A DNA stretch of 64,000 bases from Chryseobacterium shigense (lineage in GTDB: Bacteria > Bacteroidota > Bacteroidia > Flavobacteriales > Weeksellaceae), in contig NZ_JACHLC010000006.1 of the NCBI RefSeq assembly GCF_014207845.1, forward strand, positions 84,993 to 148,992, given 5' to 3'. Below the pieces are notes generated by a model that saw only the letters and a program-made list of their open reading frames with translations, had not been told where the DNA came from and did no database searches. A program made the translations under genes and the position numbers. Shown here one piece after another: positions 9,323 to 17,456 of the stretch (within the stretch, counting starts at the first letter, position 1; every line of letters starts with the position of its first letter).

Positions 9323-9997
9323 CTAATTTTCCTGGGAATCTATGTCTTTAAGCTGTTTTAAATTTCTGTCCAGTTTTCTGATGATAATTCCGTACACAAG
9401 CCTGTAATAAAGCCAGATCAGGAGCACACATAATACCGTGCTTACAATAATCCCGATGATAACGATAATCAGGTTGGTGTTATCAGGCCGCACATTCTGG
9501 GAATTTAATGCATAGAAAATAAAGGCTGTAAACACAAATGTAAAAGCCACAAGCAGGGCAATACTGATCAGGATAAAAGCATTGACCGTTTTCTTGAATT
9601 TAATGATTCTTATAATAAGGCCCTTGAGATTTTCCTCAATTTTTATTTTACGGTAGTTCTGATAAAATTTAAAAACAAAATAAGCTGTAATTAAAAGGCT
9701 TAAAATTTTTATGGACAAATAAGCATGATCGAAATTAGTCTCTATTTCAGGGGATTTCTGGGCTCCCAGTTTTTCCAGTATCTTGCGGAAGCTGTCCGAT
9801 TCCTCATCCTGAAAGAAATAAAATAGTCCAAGAACAGAAAAGAATAAAAATTCTGCCACACTGATCCAGAAAATATATTTCACATAATTTCGTGATTTTC
9901 TGTTCAGCATCTGAAGGATTTCATTACTGTCGTATTTCGGCTGAACAGGTTGCTCCTGCCACGTTTTCTTAAAGCTGTCTAAATCAAAATCAGGCAT
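9323..9997 (-). CDS. Four-helix membrane protein, possible anti-sigma partner
   Basis: Not a recognised enzyme family. The 224-residue product has a hydrophilic N-terminus of about 35 residues (LDSFKKTWQEQPVQPKYD) and then four strong hydrophobic segments near residues 36-60, 93-112, 138-162 and 172-200. Its start overlaps the end of the ECF sigma factor gene by 8 bases, so it is translationally coupled to it. A short cytosolic head followed by membrane helices, encoded directly after an ECF sigma gene, fits an anti-sigma or sigma-associated membrane protein. No zinc-binding anti-sigma motif (HxxxCxxC) is present, so this role is inference. Confidence 0.75.
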   Translation of the reverse strand: MPDFDLDSFKKTWQEQPVQPKYDSNEILQMLNRKSRNYVKYIFWISVAEFLFFSVLGLFYFFQDEESDSFRKILEKLGAQKSPEIETNFDHAYLSIKILSLLITAYFVFKFYQNYRKIKIEENLKGLIIRIIKFKKTVNAFILISIALLVAFTFVFTAFIFYALNSQNVRPDNTNLIIVIIGIIVSTVLCVLLIWLYYRLVYGIIIRKLDRNLKQLKDIDSQEN

Positions 9998-10505
9998 ATT
10001 TTTGCATCTGTTCTTTAAGGGTTTTCTTTAATCTGTTCATTTTCACACGTGCATTTACTTCGGTAATCCCGAGGTTTTCTGCAATATCCTTGTAAGGCAA
10101 ATCATCCAGATACATCATTACAATTGCTCTTTCTACGTTGGGAAGCGTTTTAATCACGGTGTACAGAAGCGAGATCTGCTGCTGCTTTTCGTCATCATCC
10201 TCTACAAAATCCCTGTGATTGATGTCCAGTTCATTCGTAGGAAGGCTTTTACTTTTTTTTCTGAAAAGAGTAATGGCTGTATTAAGGGCTACACGGTACA
10301 TCCACGTAGAAATTTTAGAGTTCCCTTTGAAGGAATCATAGCTTCTCCAGAGTTGGAGAACAATTTCCTGGAAAAGATCTTCTTCATCTTCAAGAGAATT
10401 GGTATACAGGCGCGAAACTTTAATAATCAGGCCCTGATTATCTTTAATAAGCTGCGCAAATTCCTTTTCCTTTGAAGCCAATGTAGATGTGTAATTTTGT
10501 TGCAC
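9990..10505 (-). CDS. ECF-type RNA polymerase sigma factor
   Basis: A 171-residue group 4 sigma factor. Sigma region 2 spans residues about 20-90 (DEEDLFQEIVLQLWRSYDSFKG, then WMYRVALNTAITLFRKKSK). Region 4 spans about 115-165 (LPNVERAIVMMYLDDLPYKDIAENLGITEVNARVKMNRLKKTLKEQM), including the helix-turn-helix. It has no region 1 or 3, as expected. It forms a two-gene unit with the overlapping membrane protein downstream and diverges from the RNase P RNA gene. Its targets are unknown. Confidence 0.93.
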   Translation of the reverse strand: MQQNYTSTLASKEKEFAQLIKDNQGLIIKVSRLYTNSLEDEEDLFQEIVLQLWRSYDSFKGNSKISTWMYRVALNTAITLFRKKSKSLPTNELDINHRDFVEDDDEKQQQISLLYTVIKTLPNVERAIVMMYLDDLPYKDIAENLGITEVNARVKMNRLKKTLKEQMQKYA

Positions 10506-10624
10506 GAAGATAACGACAAAATCTCAATCTAACAATTTAATAATTTACCAATATAGCAATCCGAAAAACAGCATATTTTTATATTGTTAAACTGTTTACA
10601 TAGGTAAATTGTTACATTAAATTG

Positions 10625-10632
10625 TATCTTTG
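10625..10632 (+). promoter_or_regulatory. rnpB promoter box
   Basis: TATCTTTG sits 5 bases before the predicted 5' end of the RNase P RNA, the exact position expected of the Bacteroidota -7 element. The nearest TTG (10609-10611) is only 13 bases upstream. Confidence 0.7.
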
Positions 10633-10636
10633 CGGC

Positions 10637-10960
10637 CACGAGAAAGTCGGCTTGTTGATTCCTGTTTCGGCAGGGGTAGGAAAGTCCGGACACCATAGAG
10701 CAGCAAAGCGGATAACATCCGTCACCCGTGAGGGTAGGACAAGTGCAACAGAAAGCAGGTACAGTTCGGCTGTAGTGAAACCAGGTAAACTCTTTGCGGT
10801 GCAATGGTAAGTATATCGGTTCTTTTCAGTAATGAAAATAGGGGCGGCTCGTCCTGAAAGCCGAGGGGTAATCAGCTCAAGTTTTGCAGTAATGTAAGAC
10901 GCAGATAAATAACAGGCACTTCTTCGGAAGCACAAAATCCGGCTTATAGATTTTCTCGTG
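10637..10960 (+). ncRNA. rnpB: RNase P RNA, bacterial type
   Basis: Catalytic RNA of ribonuclease P, which trims the 5' leader of precursor tRNAs. Universally conserved blocks are visible in order: GAAAGTCCGGACACC (CR I, near 10679), ACAGAAA (near 10748), GGTAAAC (near 10784), and the 3' block ACAAAATCCGGCTTATAG (near 10932). Helix P1 is formed by CACGAGAAA at the 5' end and TTTTCTCGTG at the 3' end, which set the boundaries (324 nt). Short open frames on both strands across this region are not genes. Confidence 0.96.
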
Positions 10961-10991
10961 ATTTTTAAAGATATTATATTCAAAAATAAAT

Positions 10992-11017
10992 AAAAGCGGA
11001 GATTGTTCTCCGCTTTT
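10992..11017. terminator. Bidirectional terminator between rnpB and the PPK2 gene
   Basis: AAAAGCGGAGA and TCTCCGCTTTT are perfect 11-base arms around a TTGT loop. The T-rich tail is better on the minus strand, which serves the PPK2 gene, but it may also end rnpB transcripts. Confidence 0.75.
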
Positions 11018-11097
11018 GATATTTAAAAACTACGTCAAAGTTTTCCTTTTGATAAATTGTGTATTACTACTTAATCATGATCATTTACGTTTCTTGA

Positions 11098-11967
11098 TTA
11101 CTCATTTTCAAGAATCTTTTTAGCTTCATCAAGCTCTGCTTTTTCCTTTTCTCCAATTTGAGGATATCTCAGATCCATCTTTTCAAGGGTATCAATAATG
11201 ATCTGTATAGCAGCTACTCTTGCAAACCATTTATTGTCTGCAGGAAGTACATACCATGGAGCATAATCTTTTGAAGTTTCGTTGATAGCTTCTTCATAAG
11301 CTTCCATATATTGAGGGAAAAGTGCTCTTTCAGGAAGATCCCCAGCAGAGAATTTCCAGTTTTTTTCCTGCTCCTCTATTCTGTCTAACAGTCTTTTCTT
11401 CTGCTCGTCCTTGGAAACATTCAAAAATATTTTAACGATGGTTGTTCCATTCTGTGAAAGGTGTTTTTCAAAATTTCGGATGCTTTCATATCTGTTTTCC
11501 CAGAATTTATCGTCAAAATCCTTTACGGAAGACCATGTTTTCTCACTGAGGTTGTATTCTGGATGAACTTTACAAACCAGCACACTTTCATAATGAGACC
11601 GGTTAAAAATGCCGATCATTCCTTTCTGCGGTAAAGCCAGATAATGCCTCCAGATAAAATCGTGTGAATATTCTTTAGAACTTGGGGCTTTAAAGCTGGT
11701 AACACTGCAGCCCTGCGGATTTACACCTCCGAAAACATGCTCTATCAAGCTGTCTTTTCCTGCCGCATCCATCGCCTGAAGTACTACAAGCAAAGACTTG
11801 CTGCCATCTGCATAAAGTTTTTCCTGTAATTCGCGTAGCTTTTCTTTTTCCGCACTTAATAATTGTTCTCCTTCTTCTTTTGTAAGTTTTCCTTTATATT
11901 CTGTTGAAGTCTTTTTTATTGAAAATTTTCCTTTTATCAGGAAATCATCTGAAAAATTAGTATCCAT
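11098..11967 (-). CDS. Polyphosphate kinase 2 family protein
   Basis: Phosphorylates nucleotides (NMP or NDP) using polyphosphate, or the reverse. The 289-residue protein carries the PPK2 Walker A AMDAAGKDS (residues 65-73), the lid-side KAPSSKEYSHDFIWRHY region and the Walker B-like GIFNRSHYESVL. A single PPK2 domain of this length is typical of the nucleotide-phosphorylating PPK2 enzymes. Whether it prefers mono- or diphosphates cannot be told here. It is convergent to rnpB and separated from the DUF1573 gene upstream by that gene's terminator. Confidence 0.92.
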   Translation of the reverse strand: MDTNFSDDFLIKGKFSIKKTSTEYKGKLTKEEGEQLLSAEKEKLRELQEKLYADGSKSLLVVLQAMDAAGKDSLIEHVFGGVNPQGCSVTSFKAPSSKEYSHDFIWRHYLALPQKGMIGIFNRSHYESVLVCKVHPEYNLSEKTWSSVKDFDDKFWENRYESIRNFEKHLSQNGTTIVKIFLNVSKDEQKKRLLDRIEEQEKNWKFSAGDLPERALFPQYMEAYEEAINETSKDYAPWYVLPADNKWFARVAAIQIIIDTLEKMDLRYPQIGEKEKAELDEAKKILENE

Positions 11968-11997
11968 AAACTGATTGTATTTTAATCTAAATGTAAT

Positions 11998-12028
11998 AAA
12001 AAAACCGCCTTCATGGAAGACGGTTCTT
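11998..12028 (-). terminator. Terminator of the DUF1573 gene
   Basis: On the minus strand ACCGTCTTC pairs with GAAGGCGGT (one G-U) around a 3-base loop and is followed by seven T. Confidence 0.85.
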
Positions 12029-12045
12029 TTATTTTTTAGTAGAGA

Positions 12046-12510
12046 TTACTTTGCGGCAGCTTTTTTAGCAAGTTTAGCAGCTTTCTTTTCAGCTTTTGCT
12101 GCTGCTTTTTGTTCTTCAGCTGTTAATGGCTTCGGCTCAGGAGCATTAGCGTCAACATTACCTTTGATGTAAATTACGCTTCTGCTGTTGGCGGGGTCAT
12201 TAGAGAAAACCTCGATCATTTTATTGAAAGGTCCGTTAATAGCAGTGTTATAACCTACTTTAATCTTAGCAGACTTTCCTGGCATGATAGGGTCCTGGCT
12301 GAACTCAGGCGTAGTACATCCGCAAGAAGGCTTTACGTTAGAAAGGATCAGAGGCTTGTCACCTGTATTCGTTACTGTAAAGAATCTTGTACCATCAGCA
12401 CTTGGTTTAATAGTACCATAGTCGAAAGTAGTCTTGTCAAACGTAATTGTTTGTGCAGATGCCAATGCAAATGTTCCAAATAATGCAATTCCTGCAATTA
12501 ATTTTTTCAT
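12046..12510 (-). CDS. Secreted DUF1573 protein
   Basis: The 154-residue product has a signal peptide (MKKLIAGIALFGTFALASAQ), then a DUF1573 immunoglobulin-like domain with the signature KPSCGCTTPEFS, and a lysine/alanine-rich tail (AEKKAAKLAKKAAAK). DUF1573 proteins are periplasmic or surface proteins of unknown function, widespread in Bacteroidota. The frame extends upstream to 12555, but that start lies inside the TAACTTTG promoter at 12560-12553 and would put 15 odd residues before a perfect signal peptide. The start is therefore the ATG at 12510. Confidence 0.88.
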   Translation of the reverse strand: MKKLIAGIALFGTFALASAQTITFDKTTFDYGTIKPSADGTRFFTVTNTGDKPLILSNVKPSCGCTTPEFSQDPIMPGKSAKIKVGYNTAINGPFNKMIEVFSNDPANSRSVIYIKGNVDANAPEPKPLTAEEQKAAAKAEKKAAKLAKKAAAK

Positions 12511-12552
12511 ATTCTTGAATGTTAATATGTTTGTTAGATAAATTTTGAGAAA

Positions 12553-12560
12553 CAAAGTTA
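12553..12560 (-). promoter_or_regulatory. Promoter box of the DUF1573 gene
   Basis: TAACTTTG on the minus strand, 43 bases before the corrected ATG. It overlaps the upstream extension of the frame and so decides the start. Confidence 0.65.
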
Positions 12561-12602
12561 AAAATTATTTTAATTCATACTTAAAATTTTTTTTCTTTAG
12601 AC

Positions 12603-12610
12603 TATTTTTG
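12603..12610 (+). promoter_or_regulatory. valS promoter box
   Basis: TATTTTTG, 28 bases before the valS ATG, divergent from the DUF1573 promoter 43 bases away. Confidence 0.55.
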
Positions 12611-12638
12611 CAAATTGTAAGCAAAAGAAATAGAATTT

Positions 12639-15341
12639 ATGCAGATTTCAGAAAAGTACAATCCACAGGAGACTGAACAGAAATGGTACAATTTCTGGAT
12701 GGAGAACAAATACTTCCATTCAGAGCCTAATGACAAACCACCATATACTGTGGTAATTCCTCCGCCAAACGTAACGGGGATATTACACATGGGACATATG
12801 CTGAACAATACCATTCAAGATGTTCTCGTCCGCCGTGCAAGAATGCAGGGCTTTAATGCCTGCTGGATTCCGGGCACAGACCACGCTTCAATTGCCACTG
12901 AAGCCAAAGTTGTTGCTAAACTGAAATCCGAAGGAGTCAATAAATCAGATATTACCCGTGAAGAATTTTTAAAGCATGCCTGGGAATGGACCGATAAATA
13001 TGGAGGAACCATTCTTGAGCAGCTGAAAAAATTAGGTTGTTCATGTGATTGGGACAGAACCCGCTTTACAATGGAAGAAAAACTTTCCCAGCAGGTAATC
13101 AAAAGTTTCGTAGATCTATACAATAAAGGATTGATCTACAGAGGCTACAGAATGGTAAATTGGGATCCCGAAGCAAAGACCAATATTTCTGATGAAGAAG
13201 TAATCTTTAAAGAACAGAACGGAAAACTGTACTTCCTTAAATATAAAATTGAAGGTTCGGAAGAATTCCTTTCCGTAGCTACCACACGTCCCGAGACTAT
13301 TTTCGGGGATACAGCGGTATGTATCAATCCTAATGACGAAAGATATGCCCATCTTAAAGGTAAAAATGTAATTGTACCGATTGTAGACAGGGTAATTCCT
13401 ATTATAGAAGATGAATATGTAGATATAGAATTCGGAACCGGGGCATTGAAAATTACACCGGCCCACGATACCAATGACTATGAGCTAGGACAGAAACATC
13501 AGTTGAAAATGATCGATGCTTTGGATGATGACGGAAACCTGAATGAACACGGCTTGCACTACGCAGGTAAAAATAGGTTTGACGTAAGAAAACAGATCGC
13601 GAAAGAACTGGAAGAAAAAGATCTTTTGTTAAAAGCAGAAGATTATGTGAACAAAGTAGGAACTTCAGAAAGAACAGGAGCCGTTATTGAACCTAAAGTT
13701 TCTGTTCAGTGGTTTTTAAAAATGTCTGAAATTGCCAAGCCGGCTTTGGATGTGGTAATGGATGATGAGGTGAAATTCTATCCTGAGAAGTTTAAAAATA
13801 CCTACAAGCACTGGATGGAAAACATCCGCGACTGGAATATTTCCCGCCAGCTTTGGTGGGGACAGCAGATCCCTGCATTCTACTACGGAGATGGTGAAAA
13901 TGATTTTGTAGTTGCGGAAAATATCGAAGATGCTTTGGCTCTGGCTAAAGAAAAAACAGGAAATTCGAGTCTCGGAATATCTGATCTGAAACAGGACGAA
14001 GATGCTCTTGATACATGGTTTTCATCATGGTTATGGCCAATATCTGTATTCGATGGTCTGCTTGATCCTGAAAATAAAGATATCAATTATTACTATCCAA
14101 CTTCCGACCTTGTTACGGGTCCGGATATTATTTTCTTCTGGGTAGCCAGAATGATTATGGCCGGATTGGAATACAGAAAAGAAGTACCGTTCAAAAACGT
14201 TTATTTTACGGGGATTGTAAGGGATAAGATTGGCAGAAAAATGTCCAAATCGCTTGGGAATTCACCAGATCCATTAGATTTAATAGAACGTTATGGAGCT
14301 GATGCTGTAAGAGTGGGAATTATGATGAGTTCAGCAGCTGGAAATGATTTAAAATTCGATTCTGAGCAAATTGACGAAGAAGGAAATGTTTTAACTGAAA
14401 AGCAGATAAAACAAAGGATGGAAGAAGGGAAAGATGCTATTTATACTTCTCCGCTTTGTGACCTGGGAAGAAATTTCGGAACAAAAATTTGGAATGCTTT
14501 CCGATTGATCAATATGTGGAGTCATGAAGATAAGCTGGTTAATTCAACCGAAACTCAAACAATAGAATGGTTTGAAAATCAATTGAATAAATCGATTTCT
14601 GAAATTAATGACCAATTCGGGAAATTCAGAATTTCAGATGCTTTACATTTAATTCAAAAATTAGTTAAAGACGATTTTTGCGGTTGGTACCTGGAAGCAA
14701 TCAAACCAAATTATGGAGAAGGAATTTCTAAAGAAGTTTATCAAAAAACAATATATTTCTTTGAAGAGCTAATGAAATTGCTCCATCCGTTCATGCCTTT
14801 CTTAACAGAGGAACTATGGCAGACTATTTCGGAAAGAAACACAGAAGATGCATTAATTATTGCCCAGCAGAAAAAAGAAGGAGCCTTTAATGAAGAGATC
14901 ATTAAAAACTTTGAAACTGCAGGAGAATTGATCTCAGGAGTTAGAAATTACCGTCAGACGAAAGGAATTTCTCCAAAAGAAACTGTTGAGATCTACACAA
15001 ATGCTTCAGAATTTGCAAACGAATCCGTAATTAAAAAACTGGCAAATGTTTCCGAAATTCATTTCGGAGCAAAAACGGATAAGCCAAGCTTTACATTCCT
15101 TGTTGGTGCAACTGAAGTTTCTATTCCTTTAAGTGAAAACCTGGATTTGGGTGAAGAGAAAAAGAAAACTGAAGAAGAGCTAAAATATTTAAAAGGATTT
15201 TTAACTTCTGTAGATAAAAAACTTTCCAATGAAAAGTTTGTAGCGAATGCCAAACCCGAAGTTGTAGAAGTAGAGCGCCAGAAACAAAAAGATGCTCAGG
15301 ATAAAATTGCTATTTTGGAAGAGAAACTGAAAAGTTTGTAA
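12639..15341 (+). CDS. valS: Valyl-tRNA synthetase
   Basis: Charges tRNA-Val with valine and edits misactivated threonine. The 900-residue class I enzyme has the HIGH motif as HMGH within PPNVTGILHMGHML (residues 42-55). The editing CP1 domain begins with TTRPETIFGDTAV. The KMSKS loop is intact (GRKMSKSLGNSPDPLD, near residue 530). The C-terminus is a coiled-coil arm (KKKTEEELKYLKGFLTSVDKKLSN) that binds tRNA. Length and order are normal. It has its own promoter and no obvious terminator before the GIY-YIG gene. Confidence 0.97.
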   Translation: MQISEKYNPQETEQKWYNFWMENKYFHSEPNDKPPYTVVIPPPNVTGILHMGHMLNNTIQDVLVRRARMQGFNACWIPGTDHASIATEAKVVAKLKSEGVNKSDITREEFLKHAWEWTDKYGGTILEQLKKLGCSCDWDRTRFTMEEKLSQQVIKSFVDLYNKGLIYRGYRMVNWDPEAKTNISDEEVIFKEQNGKLYFLKYKIEGSEEFLSVATTRPETIFGDTAVCINPNDERYAHLKGKNVIVPIVDRVIPIIEDEYVDIEFGTGALKITPAHDTNDYELGQKHQLKMIDALDDDGNLNEHGLHYAGKNRFDVRKQIAKELEEKDLLLKAEDYVNKVGTSERTGAVIEPKVSVQWFLKMSEIAKPALDVVMDDEVKFYPEKFKNTYKHWMENIRDWNISRQLWWGQQIPAFYYGDGENDFVVAENIEDALALAKEKTGNSSLGISDLKQDEDALDTWFSSWLWPISVFDGLLDPENKDINYYYPTSDLVTGPDIIFFWVARMIMAGLEYRKEVPFKNVYFTGIVRDKIGRKMSKSLGNSPDPLDLIERYGADAVRVGIMMSSAAGNDLKFDSEQIDEEGNVLTEKQIKQRMEEGKDAIYTSPLCDLGRNFGTKIWNAFRLINMWSHEDKLVNSTETQTIEWFENQLNKSISEINDQFGKFRISDALHLIQKLVKDDFCGWYLEAIKPNYGEGISKEVYQKTIYFFEELMKLLHPFMPFLTEELWQTISERNTEDALIIAQQKKEGAFNEEIIKNFETAGELISGVRNYRQTKGISPKETVEIYTNASEFANESVIKKLANVSEIHFGAKTDKPSFTFLVGATEVSIPLSENLDLGEEKKKTEEELKYLKGFLTSVDKKLSNEKFVANAKPEVVEVERQKQKDAQDKIAILEEKLKSL

Positions 15342-15372
15342 ATATAAAAGATAGATAGTAAGTTTGTCGGAA

Positions 15373-15397
15373 TGTCAGGCTGAGCGGAGTCGAAGCC
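15373..15397 (+). repeat. Left copy of 25-bp GAGCGGAGTCGAAG repeat
   Basis: The core is GCTGAGCGGAGTCGAAGC. It is the exact reverse complement of 15728-15752. This copy lies 13 bases before the GIY-YIG start codon. Together with the next few bases it forms an imperfect hairpin of its own (TGTCAGGCT against AGCCTGTCA). Confidence 0.85.
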
Positions 15398-15409
15398 TGT
15401 CATCTTAAA

Positions 15410-15760
15410 ATGAAACAATACTTTGTATATATTTTAAAATGTTCCGATGGCTCTTACTATACAGGAGTTACTCATAATATTGAGACCAGATTGGCTCAGC
15501 ATCAGTCTGGAAGATTTCCTGAAAGTTATACTCACAAAAGAAGACCGGTTGAACTAGTCTTCTTTTGTGAATTTAATGATGTTACTCAGGCTATTTTATT
15601 TGAAAATCAAGTAAAAGGATGGAGCCGAAAGAAAAAAGAAGCCATTATCAATGATAATTGGGAAAAGCTGAAAGAATTATCTGTTTGCCAAAATAAAAGT
15701 CACTCGGATAATTTTGAAAAAAAAGAAGGCTTCGACTCCGCTCAGCCTGACACAGTTTAA
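15410..15760 (+). CDS. GIY-YIG nuclease family protein
   Basis: Predicted small DNA-cleaving or DNA-repair-type endonuclease domain of the UvrC/YhbQ style. The GIY-YIG pair appears as VYI (residues 6-8) and YTG (17-19), with the catalytic arginine at TRL (R27) and the metal-binding glutamate in LFENQVKGW (E65). The domain ends near residue 90. The last residues, GFDSAQPD (107-114), are encoded by the right copy of the 25-bp flanking repeat, so the reading frame runs into the repeat. No other domain is present. The gene is bracketed by the inverted repeat, suggesting that the nuclease and the repeat belong together. Confidence 0.9.
   Translation: MKQYFVYILKCSDGSYYTGVTHNIETRLAQHQSGRFPESYTHKRRPVELVFFCEFNDVTQAILFENQVKGWSRKKKEAIINDNWEKLKELSVCQNKSHSDNFEKKEGFDSAQPDTV
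15728..15752 (-). repeat. Right copy of 25-bp GAGCGGAGTCGAAG repeat
   Basis: A perfect inverted copy of 15373-15397. It lies inside the 3' end of the GIY-YIG gene and encodes residues 107-114. Confidence 0.85.
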
Positions 15761-15774
15761 ACAACAAAAATTAA

Positions 15775-16410
15775 ATGACACACATAGAAAACATAAAAAA
15801 ACTATTCTCAAAAAACTTTGTAGAAAGCCCTTTATTAGAGAGCTTTGAAGTTGGGAAACTCTACCTTTCAAGCGGAAAGCTCGTTGCCTGTGATCCCCTC
15901 ATCACCAACGATATGCTGCCGTTTTCTACAGAATTTCCGAAAGGGAATTTTTCTGTTTTACTGCATAAAGAAAGAGAAAGCAACTGTGTAGCCTATGCAG
16001 AGGTTATTTTCAGTAATACAGCAATTGCCGAATGGAAAATGGCTGTTACAGAAGGTCAGGACGTAAAAGACCTTGCTGAAGAAGAAGTTTTCGGGTACCC
16101 TGTGGAAAGCGGGATGGGATGCCTTATGGATGCAGATACCCAGAACAGCCTTAACGAACTTGAAAAAAGATTATACCATAGTAAAGGAGTAGATTTCATG
16201 GGAATATATGAAGAATTTTTTCATGATTATTTCTTTGATGAGAAAGGAGCTATAGATCAGTATGCTTTTCTAAAGCCGGCCGGAGATCATCCCGGTACTA
16301 TTTTTGCCTTTGAAACAGGATACGGTGAAGGCTTTTATGCCAGCTATATTGCTTATGATAAAGATCACAAACCTGTGAAGATAATTACTGAATTTATTGA
16401 AATAAGTTAA
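15775..16410 (+). CDS. DUF4241 protein
   Basis: A 211-residue cytoplasmic protein matching the DUF4241 pattern: LYLSSGKLVACDPL near residue 30, then VEITEG-like turns (KMAVTEGQD), YPVESGMGCLMD near 105, and a C-terminal GYGEGFYASYIAYD block. The family is found in many bacteria without an assigned biochemical role. No signal peptide or membrane segment is seen. It starts 14 bases after the GIY-YIG stop and just after the right repeat copy, but nothing ties it functionally to the nuclease. Confidence 0.8.
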   Translation: MTHIENIKKLFSKNFVESPLLESFEVGKLYLSSGKLVACDPLITNDMLPFSTEFPKGNFSVLLHKERESNCVAYAEVIFSNTAIAEWKMAVTEGQDVKDLAEEEVFGYPVESGMGCLMDADTQNSLNELEKRLYHSKGVDFMGIYEEFFHDYFFDEKGAIDQYAFLKPAGDHPGTIFAFETGYGEGFYASYIAYDKDHKPVKIITEFIEIS

Positions 16411-16420
16411 TTAAATTAGT

Positions 16421-16428
16421 TACTTTTG
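16421..16428 (+). promoter_or_regulatory. Promoter of the PfkB kinase gene
   Basis: TACTTTTG box with a TTG at 16397-16399, 21 bases upstream, which fits the usual Bacteroidota spacing. The ATG follows 46 bases later. Confidence 0.65.
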
Positions 16429-16474
16429 AAACTTATTTTTCAATATATTATATTAAACTAACATAAAAACACCA

Positions 16475-17365
16475 ATGAATTTCTCATCAGAACAACCCAA
16501 AATTATTGTTGTAGGAAGCTCTTCAATCGATCTGGTTTTAGAAACTGAAAAAATCCCTCAAACCAATGAAACCGTTTTAGCCGTTAATTCAGACAGTTAT
16601 TTCGGTGGAAAAGGTGCCAATCAGGCAGTAGGAACCGCTAGACTTGGTGCCAGCGTTTATTTTATAGGATGTGTAGGAATGGACCCTTTGGGGCAGCAGA
16701 TCATGCGAAACCTTGTAGGTGAAGGAATCAATGTAGGTTTCGTTCATGAAACTGATATGGAATCCACGGGCACTGCATATGTAACGACCAGCCACGGAAA
16801 TGCCGCTATCGTAGTAGTTCCGGCAGCTAACAAACGCCTTAGTATTCAGCATATAGAAGAAGCAGACCGTTATTTTCATACGGTAGATCTTATACTTGTT
16901 CAGCTTGAAGTAGCTATGGAAGTTGTGGAGTATACGGTAAGAAAAGCCAAAAAGTATGGTAAAAAAGTAGGACTTTATGCCTCACCGGCAATGAGGATCA
17001 GCGAAGGAATTATCGAAAACGTAGATTTTATCATCGCAAAAAGCAGTGAATTACATACTGTTTTCGGGGAAGATAAAAGAGAAGAGATCCTGAAAAAATA
17101 TTTCAATAAAGTTTTTGTAAGGGATGATACCAATTCAACCATCTATTTTGACGGAACAGAAATGAAGTACTATAGGAATGACAAGGATGAAACCGCTTAC
17201 AAAATGGGAATGGGTGATGCTTTTACTTCAGGATTTGCTATAGCACTCTGCCACGGGAACTCTGTTGAAGACTGCGTAAAATTCGGAAACGAGGTTTCTT
17301 CAAGGGTTTCAGGAGGTAAAGGCTCGCAAACAGGACTTCCTAGAATGTCCGATTTCTTTTCCTAA
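16475..17365 (+). CDS. PfkB-family sugar kinase (ribokinase-like)
   Basis: ATP-dependent carbohydrate kinase. The PfkB signature 1 is GGKGANQAVGTARLGA (near residue 44), which binds the sugar. Signature 2 with the catalytic aspartate is GMGDAFTSGFAIAL (near residue 247). Length (296 residues) and the SSSIDLVLETEKIPQ start match ribokinases. No ribose transport or isomerase gene is nearby, so ribose as substrate is only the default guess. The MGMGD motif has methionine where GAGD is usual. Confidence 0.88.
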   Translation: MNFSSEQPKIIVVGSSSIDLVLETEKIPQTNETVLAVNSDSYFGGKGANQAVGTARLGASVYFIGCVGMDPLGQQIMRNLVGEGINVGFVHETDMESTGTAYVTTSHGNAAIVVVPAANKRLSIQHIEEADRYFHTVDLILVQLEVAMEVVEYTVRKAKKYGKKVGLYASPAMRISEGIIENVDFIIAKSSELHTVFGEDKREEILKKYFNKVFVRDDTNSTIYFDGTEMKYYRNDKDETAYKMGMGDAFTSGFAIALCHGNSVEDCVKFGNEVSSRVSGGKGSQTGLPRMSDFFS

Positions 17366-17415
17366 AGCTATTTGCCACATATCGAAACTTAGAAACTTAA
17401 CATAAAAATATAAGT

Positions 17416-17445
17416 AAAATTTCCACTTTTATAGTGGATTTTTTC
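17416..17445 (+). terminator. Terminator after the PfkB kinase gene
   Basis: TCCACT/AGTGGA stem with a 5-base loop and a T-rich tail. Confidence 0.6.
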
Positions 17446-17456
17446 TTTTTACAACT

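Noticed and set aside
10529..10983. Open frames on both strands across 10529-10983
   Set aside because: They cover the RNase P RNA, whose conserved blocks and P1 pairing are clear.
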